A DNA stretch of 64,000 bases from Pelomonas sp. Root1217 (GTDB lineage: Bacteria; Pseudomonadota; Gammaproteobacteria; Burkholderiales; Burkholderiaceae_C), in assembly GCF_001425705.1 (NCBI RefSeq), contig NZ_LMDC01000029.1, forward strand, positions 124,001 to 188,000. The letters are read 5' to 3'. The notes under the pieces were generated by a model. The model was not told the origin of the DNA and did no database searches. It worked only from the letters and a program-made list of their open reading frames with translations. Shown here one piece after another: positions 7,084 through 16,520 of this stretch (within the stretch, counting starts at the first letter, position 1; every line of letters begins with the position of its first letter). Made by a program: the position numbers and the translations under genes.

Positions 7084-7920
7084 ATGAACACGAACAACAA
7101 GATCGCCCTCGTGACGGGCGCCTCCTCAGGCATCGGCCAGGCCACGGCCGAGCGGCTCGCGAAGGCGGGCTACACCGTGTACGGCACCAGCCGACAGGGC
7201 CGGCAGGCGGGGCAGCGCGGATTCAAGATGCTGGCCCTGGACGTGACGCTGGACGACTCGGTCCAGGCCGCGGTGGAGCAGGTGTTGGCGCTGGCGGGTC
7301 GTATCGACCTTCTCGTCAACAACGCCGGCTTTGGCGTCGCGCCGGCCGGCGCAGAAGAAAGCTCCATCGAGCAGGCGCAGGCCATCTTCGACACCAACTT
7401 CTTCGGCATCGTCCGCATGACGCGGGCCGTCCTGCCGCACATGCGGCGCCAGGGCAGCGGCCGCATCATCAACATCGGCTCGGTGCTGGGCTTCCTGCCC
7501 ATGCCCTATGGCGCGCTCTACGCCGCGACCAAGCACGCGGTCGAAGGCTATTCCGAGTCGCTCGACCACGAGCTGCGCACACGCGGCATCCGCGTCTCGG
7601 TCGTCGAACCGGCTTACACCAAGACGCCGTTCGACGCGAACTTCCTGGAGCCCGATGCCAAGCTCGATGCATACCGCGAGGCCCGTGTGGCGGTAAGCGA
7701 TAGGGTGAGGCAGGTGATGACGACGGCGGACCAGCCCGACGTCGTCGCCGAGGTCGTCCTGAAAGCCGCCAGTGCAGCTCAGCCGAAACTCCGCTACACG
7801 GCCGGCGGGCTCGCGAGCCGCCTGCGGCTGCTGCGCCGGTTCGCGCCCGCGAGCATGGTGGACGCCGGCATCCGGCGCGATCTGCAGCTCGACGTGGCGT
7901 CTTCGGCGAGCGCATCATGA
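7084..7920 (+). CDS. SDR family NAD(P)-dependent oxidoreductase
   Basis: A 278-residue classical short-chain dehydrogenase. The nucleotide-binding TGASSGIG lies at residues 13-20, NNAG is near residue 80, and the catalytic serine-Tyr-Lys set is carried by IGSVLGF and YAATK. Such enzymes reduce aldehydes or ketones, or oxidise alcohols. The ATG at 7084 follows GAAAG and starts exactly at the Rossmann strand; an upstream extension to 6958 would read through the operator. It overlaps the next gene by four bases (ATGA), so the two are translationally coupled. Regulation by the adjacent TetR is inferred from the shared operator sequence. Confidence 0.88.
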   Translation: MNTNNKIALVTGASSGIGQATAERLAKAGYTVYGTSRQGRQAGQRGFKMLALDVTLDDSVQAAVEQVLALAGRIDLLVNNAGFGVAPAGAEESSIEQAQAIFDTNFFGIVRMTRAVLPHMRRQGSGRIINIGSVLGFLPMPYGALYAATKHAVEGYSESLDHELRTRGIRVSVVEPAYTKTPFDANFLEPDAKLDAYREARVAVSDRVRQVMTTADQPDVVAEVVLKAASAAQPKLRYTAGGLASRLRLLRRFAPASMVDAGIRRDLQLDVASSASAS

Positions 7921-8918
7921 AAGCCTTTCTCCTCGACCGCTATGGCAAGAACCGCGCATTGCGTTCGGCAGAGGTGCCGACCCCGACGCTGCGCGATGAC
8001 GAAGTACTCGTCCAGGTCCATGCCGCCGGCGTGAACCTGCTGGACGCCAAGATCAGGAGCGGCGAATTCAAGCTCATCCTGCCCTACCCCCTGCCCCTGG
8101 TACTGGGCCATGACGTGGCCGGCGTCGTCACCCAGGTCGGGTCACGCGTGCAAGGCTTCAAGCCGGGCGACGAGGTCTATGCGCGGCCCGATGACTTCCG
8201 CATCGGCAGCTTCGCCGAATATGTGGCCGTCAAGGAGGCGTCCCTGGCGCTCAAGCCCAAGGCGCTGAGCATGGAAGAGGCCGCATCGCTGCCGCTGGTG
8301 GGTCTGACCGCCTGGCAGGCCCTCATCGAGAGGGCGAAGCTGAAGAAGGGGCAGAAGGTCTTCATCCAGGCCGGCTCCGGTGGCGTCGGCACCTTCGCCA
8401 TCCAGCTGGCCAAGCAGGTCGGGGCCAACGTCGCCACCACCACCAGCAGCGCCAACATCGAGCTGGTGAAGCGCCTGGGCGCCGACGTCGTCATCGACTA
8501 CCGCAACGAGGACTTCGAGCGCGTGCTGCAGGGCTACGACGTCGTGCTGCACAGCCAGGACACCGCGGCGTTGCACAAATCCCTGCGCGTGCTCAAGCCT
8601 GGCGGCACCCTCATCTCGATCTCCGGCCCGCCAGATCCCGTCTTCGCCAAGGGCCTGGGCGCGCCTTGGTTCGTGCGCCTCGTCGTGCGCCTGTTGAGTG
8701 CCGGCGTCAGGCGAAAGGCGGCGCGCCTGGGGGTGAACTACGCCTTCCTCTTCATGCGGGCCAGCGGACAGCAGTTGCGCGAGATCACTCGCCTGGTCGA
8801 CGCCGGCGCGATACGACCGGTGGTGGATCGCGTCTTCCCGTTCGAATCGACCAACGAAGCGCTGGCCTATGTCGAGACGGGCCGGGCCAAGGGCAAGGTG
8901 GTCATCAAGGTGAGGTAG
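7917..8918 (+). CDS. Zinc-independent alcohol dehydrogenase / NADPH:quinone oxidoreductase (MDR superfamily)
   Basis: A 333-residue medium-chain dehydrogenase. An N-terminal GroES-like domain (LPYPLPLVLGHDVAGVV) precedes a Rossmann domain with AGSGGVGTFAIQLAK; the catalytic zinc ligands of classical alcohol dehydrogenases are absent. This fits the quinone oxidoreductase or enoyl-reductase-like branch, which uses NADPH to reduce quinones or alpha,beta-unsaturated carbonyls. It is the second gene of the TetR-controlled pair, consistent with detoxification of reactive carbonyls. Its last 14 bases overlap the convergent DUF3500 gene. Confidence 0.88.
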   Translation: MKAFLLDRYGKNRALRSAEVPTPTLRDDEVLVQVHAAGVNLLDAKIRSGEFKLILPYPLPLVLGHDVAGVVTQVGSRVQGFKPGDEVYARPDDFRIGSFAEYVAVKEASLALKPKALSMEEAASLPLVGLTAWQALIERAKLKKGQKVFIQAGSGGVGTFAIQLAKQVGANVATTTSSANIELVKRLGADVVIDYRNEDFERVLQGYDVVLHSQDTAALHKSLRVLKPGGTLISISGPPDPVFAKGLGAPWFVRLVVRLLSAGVRRKAARLGVNYAFLFMRASGQQLREITRLVDAGAIRPVVDRVFPFESTNEALAYVETGRAKGKVVIKVR

Positions 8919-9966
8919 GCGACCGGTGGCGATGCGCGCTGCCCTCGGCCTTGCGGTAATGCTCGCCCAGCACATCGCGGCCGAAGTCGCCGTCGAAGTC
9001 GCGCCACACCGAATGGATGTGGTTGCCGCCCGAGTTGTCGAACTCGATCAGGAAGCCTGCGCCCTGGATGCGGAAGTAATGCGGCTCGCTTGGCTGGATT
9101 GAACCCACCCAGCCAATGCGGATGCCATCGAGCGGCTCGGCGCGCACGCGGGCCAGGCGGGCCTGGGCCAGCCCGGGTTGCAGGTGTTCGGTAAAGACGC
9201 CGATCAGCTTCAGCACCTGGGCCTGCTGCCCGGCATTCATGTCCGCAAACGGCAGGCCTGCGGCGTCCAGCGGCTTGGCGTGCGGCGCATTGCCGCTGAC
9301 GATGTCGCCAAAGGGGCGCGTGCTGAAGATCGCCCGCGAACGCTGCGCCGGGCCAAGGCTGGCCAGCCACTGCCGCGCCAGATCCTCCTCGCTGCCCAGC
9401 AGCCGAAAGCCCTGCTTCGGCGCGCCCACCACGTCACGCGCCACGACGGCCGGGTTGGCGCCAAAGAATTGCGGCAGGGTCGACACATAGCGGTCGCCGT
9501 CCAGGCTGAAGTGCAGCGACAGGTGATGCCCCTCGACGCGCCAGCCCCAGCCGGCAGCGCCGGGCTCGCCGAACAGCGCGACGGCGTAGTTCTCGGGGTC
9601 GCGAGAGCTTCCCGAGCCTTCGATCTGGCGCAAAGCGATCTCCAGGGCCATCAGCGCCCTCACCTTGTCCAGCCCGCTTTCGTTCAGGGCGGTGCGCAGC
9701 AGTGCCGTCGTCGCCTCGCGCTGCGCGGGAGACATCGCCTTCAAGGCGATGCCGTCACGGCGGCGCGGCGTGTAGTGCCAGTCGCTGCGGGCGGCGTCGG
9801 TGAAGGGCTGCAGCAGCTCGCCGCGCTGGGGTGCGGGCGTGGCCTGCGCGAGCTGCCGCGCGGCCTGGGTGGGCGTTGGCGTTGGCGCCTGGGCGTATGA
9901 ACCGGACACGACGGCCAGCAGCGTGGCAAGAATCGAACCTGCCAGAAGAGCGCGGCGGAGTTTCAT
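8905..9966 (-). CDS. DUF3500 domain exported protein
   Basis: A 353-residue protein with an N-terminal signal peptide (basic MKLRRALLAGS, then hydrophobic to SYAQ). Most of the chain matches the DUF3500 pattern from memory: SGLDKVRALMALEIALR, NYAVALFGEP, WGWRVEGHHLSLHFS, then HYFRIQGAGFLIEFDNS and NHIHSVWRDFDGDFG near the end. The conserved His and Asp residues hint at a metal or catalytic site, but the function is not established. The start at 9966 gives a compact signal peptide; Met codons at 9978 and 10002 are alternatives. Transcribed alone. Confidence 0.8.
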   Translation of the reverse strand: MKLRRALLAGSILATLLAVVSGSYAQAPTPTPTQAARQLAQATPAPQRGELLQPFTDAARSDWHYTPRRRDGIALKAMSPAQREATTALLRTALNESGLDKVRALMALEIALRQIEGSGSSRDPENYAVALFGEPGAAGWGWRVEGHHLSLHFSLDGDRYVSTLPQFFGANPAVVARDVVGAPKQGFRLLGSEEDLARQWLASLGPAQRSRAIFSTRPFGDIVSGNAPHAKPLDAAGLPFADMNAGQQAQVLKLIGVFTEHLQPGLAQARLARVRAEPLDGIRIGWVGSIQPSEPHYFRIQGAGFLIEFDNSGGNHIHSVWRDFDGDFGRDVLGEHYRKAEGSAHRHRSPTSP

Positions 9967-10050
9967 GGCGCGCAACATAACGCGGCTGTTCCTAGGGATC
10001 AACTTTCCGTCAGGCCCCGCCTAGGCTGGCCGCCCAACCAGGAGATGCCC

Positions 10051-10530
10051 ATGACTGCCAAAAACACGATCTGCCTCTGGTATGACGGCGACGCCGAAGC
10101 CGCCGCGCGCTTCTATGCCGAGACCTTCCCCGACAGCCGGGTCGGCGCCGTCTACCGCGCGCCGGGCGACTATCCCGACGGCAAGCAGGGCAATGTGCTG
10201 ACCGTGGAGTTCACCGTCGCCGGCATTCCCTGCATTGGCTTGAACGGCGGCCCGACGTTCAAGCACAGCGAAGCCTTTTCTTTCCAGATCGCCACCGATG
10301 ACCAGGCCGAGACCGACCGCCTGTGGAACGCCATCGTCAGCCATGGTGGTCAGGAAAGCCAGTGCGGCTGGTGCAAGGACCGCTGGGGCTTGTCCTGGCA
10401 GATCACACCGCGCGCGCTCATCGATGCGATCAGCGACCCTGATCGCGCCGCTGCCAAGCGGGCCTTCGACGCCATGATGAAGATGCAGAAGATCGACATC
10501 GCCGCCATCGAGGCGGCGCGGCGCGGCTGA
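10051..10530 (+). CDS. VOC family protein (PhnB / 3-demethylubiquinone methyltransferase-like domain)
   Basis: A 159-residue VOC protein. It begins NTICLWYDGDAEAAARFYAETFPDS and contains GGQESQCGWCKDRWGLSWQITP, the signature of the PhnB/'3-dmu-9 3-methyltransferase' VOC subfamily. Despite that name these are not known methyltransferases, and the function is uncertain. The start at 10051 is favoured over 10045 because GGAG lies six bases before it and directly abuts the earlier ATG. It is followed after 30 bases by a serine hydrolase gene on the same strand. Confidence 0.85.
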   Translation: MTAKNTICLWYDGDAEAAARFYAETFPDSRVGAVYRAPGDYPDGKQGNVLTVEFTVAGIPCIGLNGGPTFKHSEAFSFQIATDDQAETDRLWNAIVSHGGQESQCGWCKDRWGLSWQITPRALIDAISDPDRAAAKRAFDAMMKMQKIDIAAIEAARRG

Positions 10531-10560
10531 GCGGGGCTGGCCGGCCCGAGAATGCCGGCC

Positions 10561-11712
10561 ATGAGAACTGCCCTCGCCGCCGCGGGGCTGCTGGCCGCCA
10601 CGCTGCTGGCCAGTTGCGCCCATCGCTCCAGCCTCGCGCCCGAACCCCTCGCCGAGGCCGACGCGGCCGTCGAGCGCTTCATCGGGCAGAAGCAACTGCC
10701 GGGCGCCACGTTGTGGATCGAGCGCGTCGGCCACGGCAGCCACCATCGCGCCTACGGCCAGCGTGCCGTCGAGCCCACGCCCGAGCCGCTGGACGAAGCC
10801 ACCGTCTTCGACGCCGCCTCGCTGACCAAGCCCGTCGTCACCGCCACACTGGTGCAGCTGCTGCGCGAGCGTGGCCAACTCGATGTCGAAGCGCCGCTGC
10901 AGCGCTACCTGCCAGGCTGCGGCGGCGCCGACAAGGCCGGCATCACGCTGCGCCTGCTGCTGACGCACAGCTCGGGCCTGCCCTCAGGCCTGCCTCGCAA
11001 TGGCGCCGGCGACTGGGCGGGCAAGGACGACGCGCTGCGCATCGCCTGCGGCCTGACCCTGGCCGCCGCACCGGGCGCGCAGTTCCGCTATTCGGACGTC
11101 AACTACATCCTGCTCGGACTCATCGTCGAACGCGTCGGCGGCATGACGCAGGACCGCCTGGCCGAGCAGTGGCTGTTCCGGCCCCTGGGCATGAAGGACA
11201 GCGGCTATCTGCCGCTGCACCGCATGGGCGCGGAACGCATCGCACCCACCGAGCGCATGGCCGATGGACAGGTGCTGCGCGGCGAGGTGCACGACCCGAC
11301 CGCTCGCAAGATGGGCGGCGTGGCCGGTCATGCAGGCCTGTTCACGACGACGGCGGACCTGGCCCGCTTCGCCCGCATGCTGCTGGCCGGTGGCGTGGCC
11401 GAGGACGGCCGGCGCCTGCTGTCCGAGCAAAGCGTGGCCCTGCTGACGACGCCGCAGTCCCCGCCCGACCTTGCCGAGCAGCGCGGCATGGGCTGGGACA
11501 TCGCCTCGCCCTATGCGCGCCCGCGCGGCAGCCTCTATCCGCCCACCAGTTTTGGCCACACCGGCTTCACCGGTTGCGCCTTCTGGCTGGACCCGACGAG
11601 CCGCAGCTTTTTCGTGCTGCTGTCCAACCGTGTGCACCCTACCGCAGGCACCAATGTGCTGCCGCTGTATGGTGAGCTGGGCACGCTGGCGGCGCGGGCG
11701 GCGGGTTTGTAG
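10561..11712 (+). CDS. Serine hydrolase, class C beta-lactamase-like lipoprotein
   Basis: A 383-residue exported hydrolase. The N-terminus LLAATLLASC is a lipobox, so it is probably lipid-anchored. The penicillin-recognising fold is shown by the nucleophile motif SLTK (near residue 80), the YxN-type motif YSDVNY and HTGFTG in place of KTG. The same set occurs in esterases, DD-peptidases and class C beta-lactamases (PF00144). Because the third motif is HTG, an esterase or DD-peptidase role is at least as likely as beta-lactamase activity. The ATG at 10561 is preferred over 10552, which lies inside the probable ribosome-binding region. Confidence 0.85.
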   Translation: MRTALAAAGLLAATLLASCAHRSSLAPEPLAEADAAVERFIGQKQLPGATLWIERVGHGSHHRAYGQRAVEPTPEPLDEATVFDAASLTKPVVTATLVQLLRERGQLDVEAPLQRYLPGCGGADKAGITLRLLLTHSSGLPSGLPRNGAGDWAGKDDALRIACGLTLAAAPGAQFRYSDVNYILLGLIVERVGGMTQDRLAEQWLFRPLGMKDSGYLPLHRMGAERIAPTERMADGQVLRGEVHDPTARKMGGVAGHAGLFTTTADLARFARMLLAGGVAEDGRRLLSEQSVALLTTPQSPPDLAEQRGMGWDIASPYARPRGSLYPPTSFGHTGFTGCAFWLDPTSRSFFVLLSNRVHPTAGTNVLPLYGELGTLAARAAGL

Positions 11713-11817
11713 GCGGATAAGCCAAGCCCATCGCGCCACAGCCCGTTTCGTCGCATGGGCCCTGCCTCATGCGCTCGCCGCCCTAGATTGCAGGCCTTTC
11801 AATGACAGAGGGCCTGC

Positions 11818-12558
11818 ATGAACCCGATGAGGCGTGACTGGTCGAGACGGGTCTTGCTCGGCGTGCTGGCGGCTGCGCCGGCTGCCGCCAGGGCGGCGCT
11901 GGCGACCCCAGGCGAGGTGTTCGTTGTCTCCACGCTGTACTCGCGGCACAAGCTGGTGCCTGCCTATGGGCTGCCCGTGCTCCAGCAGGTCATCGAGGCC
12001 GTGAAGCCCGATGTGCTGGTGTTGGACGTCACGCCCAAGGAACTGCGCACCCGCAAGGTCTGGCCCGGCAAGGTCGAGTACCTCGACGTCATCTTTCCCT
12101 ACCTCGATGCCACCCGCATCCCGGCTCTGGGATCGGAACCGGACGAAGCGTTGTTCAATCAGCTGACAGGTTCGGTGGGCCAGGCCTACAAGGCCTTCGG
12201 TGAGCGGAACCCGGCCGGCGCCAAGGCGCTCGACGAGCTGAAGCAGGCCACGTATCGCGCGCTGGCCAGCGGGTGGAGCTCTGCTGCCGACGTGAACAGC
12301 GAGAAGACGGACCGGCTGGTGGCTGCGCTGCGCGAGATCGAGGAGGGCCTGGTGGGCCAGGAGGCTGCCCAAGTGCAGGCTCAGTGGGATCAGCACCACG
12401 CCGATCGGCTCCGCGATGCCGTGCGCGCGCATGCCGGCAAACGGGTGCTGATGCTGGTGGGCATCGAAAGCCGCTACCGCGTGCTGCGCAACCTGCGGTC
12501 TGCGGACGAGATTCACCCGACCGACGCCGAGGCGTGGCTGCGGCGCGCCGGACTTTGA
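11818..12558 (+). CDS. Exported protein of unknown function with twin-arginine-like leader
   Basis: A 246-residue protein not assigned to a family. The leader MNPMRRDWSRRVLLGVLAAAPAAARA has a double arginine before a hydrophobic stretch, so Tat or Sec export is likely. The mature part has alternating strands (VFVVSTLY, VLVLDVTPKEL, VLMLVGIESRYRVL) and a long helical middle. This is loosely like the TraB/ChaN-type folds, but no catalytic motif is certain. It is flanked by short intergenic regions and appears monocistronic. Confidence 0.65.
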   Translation: MNPMRRDWSRRVLLGVLAAAPAAARAALATPGEVFVVSTLYSRHKLVPAYGLPVLQQVIEAVKPDVLVLDVTPKELRTRKVWPGKVEYLDVIFPYLDATRIPALGSEPDEALFNQLTGSVGQAYKAFGERNPAGAKALDELKQATYRALASGWSSAADVNSEKTDRLVAALREIEEGLVGQEAAQVQAQWDQHHADRLRDAVRAHAGKRVLMLVGIESRYRVLRNLRSADEIHPTDAEAWLRRAGL

Positions 12559-12620
12559 TGCCGCGCCCCGAAGCCTGAAGCTTGAGCGCCAGAAGCAGGG
12601 TTTCACCAGACAGCGACATC

Positions 12621-12647
12621 GCTGCCTCGCTGCCTCGCTGCCTCGCT
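12621..12647 (+). repeat. Octanucleotide tandem repeat (GCTGCCTC, 3.4 copies)
   Basis: Three perfect copies of GCTGCCTC followed by GCT lie upstream of the chromate-transporter start. Eight is not a multiple of three, so copy-number change would shift the frame if translation began at the upstream TTG (12582), or would change the leader length otherwise. Confidence 0.8.
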
Positions 12648-12677
12648 ACGCGACAGCATCGCGAAGGCACAGTCCCG

Positions 12678-14054
12678 TTGAACAGGGCCTACATTGAGGC
12701 TGACCGTCTTCAGCCCGGAGCCCCTGCCATCGACTCGCCGCCCCGCCCCGTCAGCTTCTGGGAAGCCTTTCGCTTCTGGCTCAAGCTCGGCTTCATCAGC
12801 TTCGGCGGGCCGGCCGGCCAGATTGCCATCATGCACACCGAGCTGGTCGAGCGCCGCCGCTGGATCAGCGAGAAGCGCTTCCTGCATGCGCTGAACTACT
12901 GCATGGTACTGCCCGGCCCCGAGGCCCAGCAGCTCGCCACCTACATCGGCTGGCTGATGCACCGCAGCTGGGGCGGCATCGTGGCCGGCGCGCTGTTCGT
13001 GCTGCCGTCCCTCTTCATCCTCATCGCGCTGGCCTGGGTCTACATGGCCTGGGGCAAGCTGCCCATCGTCGCCGGCCTGTTCTATGGCCTCAAGCCCGCA
13101 GTGACGGCCCTGGTCGTCCATGCGGCCCACCGCATCGGCACGCGAGCGCTGAAGAACGGCTGGCTGTGGGGCATCGCTGCCGCGGCCTTCGTCGCCATCT
13201 TTGCGCTGGACGCGCCCTTCCCGCTGATCGTGCTGGCCGCGGCCCTCATCGGCCACTTCGGCGGGCGGTTGGCGCCGCAGGTTTTCACCCTCGGTGGCGG
13301 CCACGGTGCGGCCAAGCAGGGCTACGGCCCGGCGCTGATCGATGACGACACGCCAACGCCGCCCCATGCCCGCTTCAGCCGCAGCCGCCTGGCCCGCGTG
13401 CTCGTCATCGGCCTCGTGCTATGGCTGGCCGCCATGGCCGGCCTGGTCGCCGCCCACGGTTTGCAAGGCGCGCTGACGCAGATGGGCTGGTTCTTCACCA
13501 AGGCCGCGCTGCTGACCTTTGGCGGCGCCTATGCTGTACTGCCGTATGTCTACCAAGGGGCCGTCGAGCAGCACCAGTGGCTGACAGGCGCGCAGATGAT
13601 CGACGGCCTGGCCCTGGGCGAGACGACGCCGGGGCCGCTGATTATGGTGGTGGCCTTCGTCGGCTTCGTGGGCGGCTGGGTGAAGCAGCTCTTTGGGCCG
13701 GACTCGCTCTTCCTGGCCGGCGCCGCGGCGGCGAGCGTCGTCACCTTCTTCACCTTCCTGCCGTCCTTCATCTTCATCCTGGCCGGCGGCCCGGTCATCG
13801 AGTCCACGCACGGCAAGCTGCACTTCACCGCGCCGCTGACGGCCATCACGGCGGGGGTCGTCGGCGTGATCCTGAACCTGGCCGTGTTCTTCGCGTATCA
13901 CGTGCTGTGGCCCCAGGGGTTTGGCGGGCGCTTCGACGGGGTCTCGGCCCTCATCGCTGTCGGCGCGGGCATCGCGCTGTTCCGCTTCAAGATCGGCGTC
14001 ATGCCGCTGCTGGGCCTGTGCGCGGCAATCGGCCTGGCCACCACGCTGCTATGA
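12678..14054 (+). CDS. chrA: Chromate transporter, ChrA (CHR family, two-domain)
   Basis: A long-form CHR transporter of about 458 residues. The first half has FWEAFRFWLKLGFISFGGPAGQIAIMH and LNYCMVLPGPEAQQLATYIGW. The second half repeats the theme with FFTKAALLTFGGAYAVLPYV and LALGETTPGPLIMVVAFVGFVG. This is the internal duplication expected of ChrA, with about ten hydrophobic helices in the inner membrane. ChrA exports chromate by chemiosmotic exchange. The start is uncertain: no ATG precedes the first conserved motif, TTG at 12678 has GAAGG ten bases upstream, and TTG at 12582 would include the octanucleotide repeat. No chrB regulator is adjacent. Confidence 0.88.
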   Translation: MNRAYIEADRLQPGAPAIDSPPRPVSFWEAFRFWLKLGFISFGGPAGQIAIMHTELVERRRWISEKRFLHALNYCMVLPGPEAQQLATYIGWLMHRSWGGIVAGALFVLPSLFILIALAWVYMAWGKLPIVAGLFYGLKPAVTALVVHAAHRIGTRALKNGWLWGIAAAAFVAIFALDAPFPLIVLAAALIGHFGGRLAPQVFTLGGGHGAAKQGYGPALIDDDTPTPPHARFSRSRLARVLVIGLVLWLAAMAGLVAAHGLQGALTQMGWFFTKAALLTFGGAYAVLPYVYQGAVEQHQWLTGAQMIDGLALGETTPGPLIMVVAFVGFVGGWVKQLFGPDSLFLAGAAAASVVTFFTFLPSFIFILAGGPVIESTHGKLHFTAPLTAITAGVVGVILNLAVFFAYHVLWPQGFGGRFDGVSALIAVGAGIALFRFKIGVMPLLGLCAAIGLATTLL

Positions 14055-14076
14055 GATGACGGCCCCTGCCGGCAGC

Positions 14077-14802
14077 TCAGTCGTCTTGCCGAGAGCCTGG
14101 CTGCTCGGCATGGCGCAGCAGCGCCTTCGCCGCCTCGACGCGCAAGGCCAGCGCGGCCGTCTCGTCGTTCAGCACCTGCTGCAGGAAGTGCTTCGGGTCC
14201 ACACCCGCACTCGGGGGCTGAGTCGCGGGCGGCGAGCCGGCTGAAACCGCGGGCTGCAGCCGCTGCATCGCGGCGGCCAGAGCGGCCGGCTTGATGCTTT
14301 CCAGCCGGGCGAGCAGGTCCGCCTGCCCTTCGATGCCCGGCGGGATGTCCAGCCACGGTGTGTCGGCAAATACCGGTGCGAGATCGGGCGCGACAAAGGC
14401 GGACCAGTTTTCCGTGGGCTCCTGCTGCGCCGGCACGAGCGCTGCGTCGAAGCTCCGCCCATCCGCCGAAGGGCTCAACCGCAGGCGTGCTGGCGTGACA
14501 TCGGCCAGATAGCGTGACTGCAGATGGGCGAGAAACGCCACGGCACGCAATGCGCTCATCGGCTGCTGCAGCGAGAACCACAGCTGCAGCCCGTCGGTGC
14601 CCGACACCGCGATGGCGGGGGCGGGCAGGTCAAGGTCGGCCTGCACGCCGCGCCAGACCTTGGACAGTTCGTCCCAGTTGGCCGGACCAGCCAGCTCCAT
14701 GACCATCGCCCGAACCTGGCCGGATTCATCGATCAGCTGCCCATCCGCAGCCGACGAGGGCAATAGATACAGGCGACGCAACTCAGACTGCAGGCGATTC
14801 AT
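14077..14802 (-). CDS. Conserved hypothetical protein
   Basis: A 241-residue soluble protein that begins MNRLQSELRRLYLL. Its middle (AIAVSGTDGLQLWFSLQQPMS, then FLAHLQSRYLAD) is reminiscent of an archaeo-eukaryotic primase-like strand-helix unit. ENWSAFVAPDLAPVFADTPWLDIPP follows, then a Pro/Ser linker and a helical C-terminus. I recall similar unannotated proteins in Burkholderiales but no defined function. It lies between chrA and the sensory operon; its own start has only a weak Shine-Dalgarno. Confidence 0.6.
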   Translation of the reverse strand: MNRLQSELRRLYLLPSSAADGQLIDESGQVRAMVMELAGPANWDELSKVWRGVQADLDLPAPAIAVSGTDGLQLWFSLQQPMSALRAVAFLAHLQSRYLADVTPARLRLSPSADGRSFDAALVPAQQEPTENWSAFVAPDLAPVFADTPWLDIPPGIEGQADLLARLESIKPAALAAAMQRLQPAVSAGSPPATQPPSAGVDPKHFLQQVLNDETAALALRVEAAKALLRHAEQPGSRQDD

Positions 14803-14930
14803 GGCGATGGGCGGTGTGGGCCGGGAAATCTACAACAACGCCGCGCAAACCGCCGGCCACGCTCGCATTGGGGTGAACCCGTGCCAGAGCCATGCATTGA
14901 CCGGCAAGCCCGTTGCTCTCTCCGCAAACG

Positions 14931-16520
14931 TCACCGAGCCATTCGGGCAGCGGCCAGGAGCCGCCCAACCAGTGCGGTCAGGTCGCGGAACGTGTCTTCC
15001 TTTTCAAGCACGGCGCGCACGCCGACAGCCGCGGCCTGTTCGCGCAATTCGTCGGTGATCAGGCCTGAACTGATCGCCACAGGCAAGCTGGGGCGGATGG
15101 AAGCGATCTCGCGTGCAACGTCCAGGCCCGAGCGGCCCGGCATGTTGTAGTCGGTCACGAACAGGTCCACCGCGTCGGGTGCGCTGTCCAGAGCCGCCAA
15201 CGCAGCGGCAGCATCGGTGAAGCCGCTGCAGCGGTAGCCGGCACGCTCCAGCAGGCGCACGACGACCAACATGACGGTCTCATCGTCGTCCAGATAGATC
15301 ACGTGTTCGCCCTGCCCCATGGGCGGCGCATCCGCCATGCGCTCGATGCGCATCGCCGGCAGCGGCGGATTGACGGCAGGCAGGTAGAGGTGGAAGGTGC
15401 TGCCCTGGCCCGGCACACTGTCCACGGCAATGCTGCCCTGGTGCGCAACGACGATGCCATGGACGACCGACAGGCCCAGGCCCGTGCCCTGACCCGTGGG
15501 CTTGGTCGTGAAGAAGGGCTCGAAGATCCGCTCGCGTGTCGTGGCATCCATGCCCATGCCCGTATCGCTCACCCAAAGATGGGCATAGCGGCCGGCAACC
15601 AGCCCCGAAAGCGCCCGCGCGGTGGCTGCGTCCAGATGCACCGCCTCAAGACCGATGACGATCTTGCCGACCTCGCCACGCAATGCATGCCAGGCATTCG
15701 TGCTCAGATTCATCAGCACCTGCTGGAGCTGGGTGGCGTCGCCGTCGACGTGCAGAGCCTCATCGCTCAGGCTCAACTCGAGTTCAACGCCAGCCGGCAG
15801 CGTCACGCGCAGCAAGCCATAGGTCTCGTCGACGATCGGCCGCATCGCGACATTGCGCAATTGCTGCGGCTGGCGGCGGCTGAAGGTCAGGATCTGGCGA
15901 ACAAGGTCGCGCGCGCGCAGGCCGGCCTTCTGGATCTCGCCCAGCATCGTCAACACAGGATGGCCGGACTCGAGTTCACCCCGCGCGAGTTCGACATTGC
16001 CGAGGATCGCGCCAAGGATGTTGTTGAAGTCGTGGGCGATGCCGCCCGCCAGCGTCCCGAGGGATTCCATCTTCTGCGCCTCGCCGAGCTGCACCTCGAA
16101 GCGCCTCAGCTCGGCCTCCGCCTCCCGATGCGCGGCCCGGCGGGCGGCCTGGACGAGCTCGCGCTCGAGCACGGGCGCGAGCCGGCTCATGTTGTCCTTC
16201 ATCACATAGTCGTTGGCACCCGCCTTCATCGCGACCACCGCCGTTTCCTCGCCGATGGTGCCGGAGACAAAGATGAAGGGGATGTCCAGACCGCTCGCGC
16301 GGAAGGTGGTGAGCGCTTCCAGGCCGCTGAAGCCCGGCATGCTGAAGTCGGAGATCACCGCATCCCACGGGCCCTGGACAAGGGCCGACTGCAGCGCCGC
16401 CAGGTCCTGGACCCGGTGAAAATCAGGCGCGAAACCGGCGCGGCGCAGCAGGCGCATCGCCAGGCGGGCGTCGTTTTCCGAGTCCTCGACGGCAAGAACC
16501 CTGATCGGCCGCTGGTTCAT
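14931..16520 (-). CDS. Hybrid histidine kinase with receiver domains at both ends (REC-HisKA-HATPase-REC)
   Basis: A 529-residue cytoplasmic signalling protein. Residues 6-125 are a receiver ([14 protein letters not shown]; phospho-acceptor Asp in VISDFSMPG). Residues 155-380 are a kinase core with H-box [17 protein letters not shown]-box LSTNAWHAL, and G-boxes DTGMGMD and [13 protein letters not shown]. Residues 400-525 are a second receiver ([10 protein letters not shown]; Asp in [10 protein letters not shown]). No membrane segment is present, so it would receive signals through its N-terminal receiver as a phosphorelay node. It is last in an operon, overlapping the upstream response regulator by four bases. 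Confidence 0.92.
   Translation of the reverse strand: MNQRPIRVLAVEDSENDARLAMRLLRRAGFAPDFHRVQDLAALQSALVQGPWDAVISDFSMPGFSGLEALTTFRASGLDIPFIFVSGTIGEETAVVAMKAGANDYVMKDNMSRLAPVLERELVQAARRAAHREAEAELRRFEVQLGEAQKMESLGTLAGGIAHDFNNILGAILGNVELARGELESGHPVLTMLGEIQKAGLRARDLVRQILTFSRRQPQQLRNVAMRPIVDETYGLLRVTLPAGVELELSLSDEALHVDGDATQLQQVLMNLSTNAWHALRGEVGKIVIGLEAVHLDAATARALSGLVAGRYAHLWVSDTGMGMDATTRERIFEPFFTTKPTGQGTGLGLSVVHGIVVAHQGSIAVDSVPGQGSTFHLYLPAVNPPLPAMRIERMADAPPMGQGEHVIYLDDDETVMLVVVRLLERAGYRCSGFTDAAAALAALDSAPDAVDLFVTDYNMPGRSGLDVAREIASIRPSLPVAISSGLITDELREQAAAVGVRAVLEKEDTFRDLTALVGRLLAAARMAR

Noticed and set aside
10561..11712. A true AmpC beta-lactamase
   Set aside because: The fold and SxxK/YxN motifs fit, but the third motif is HTG and the leader is a lipobox; esterase or DD-peptidase is at least as likely, so no resistance claim is made.
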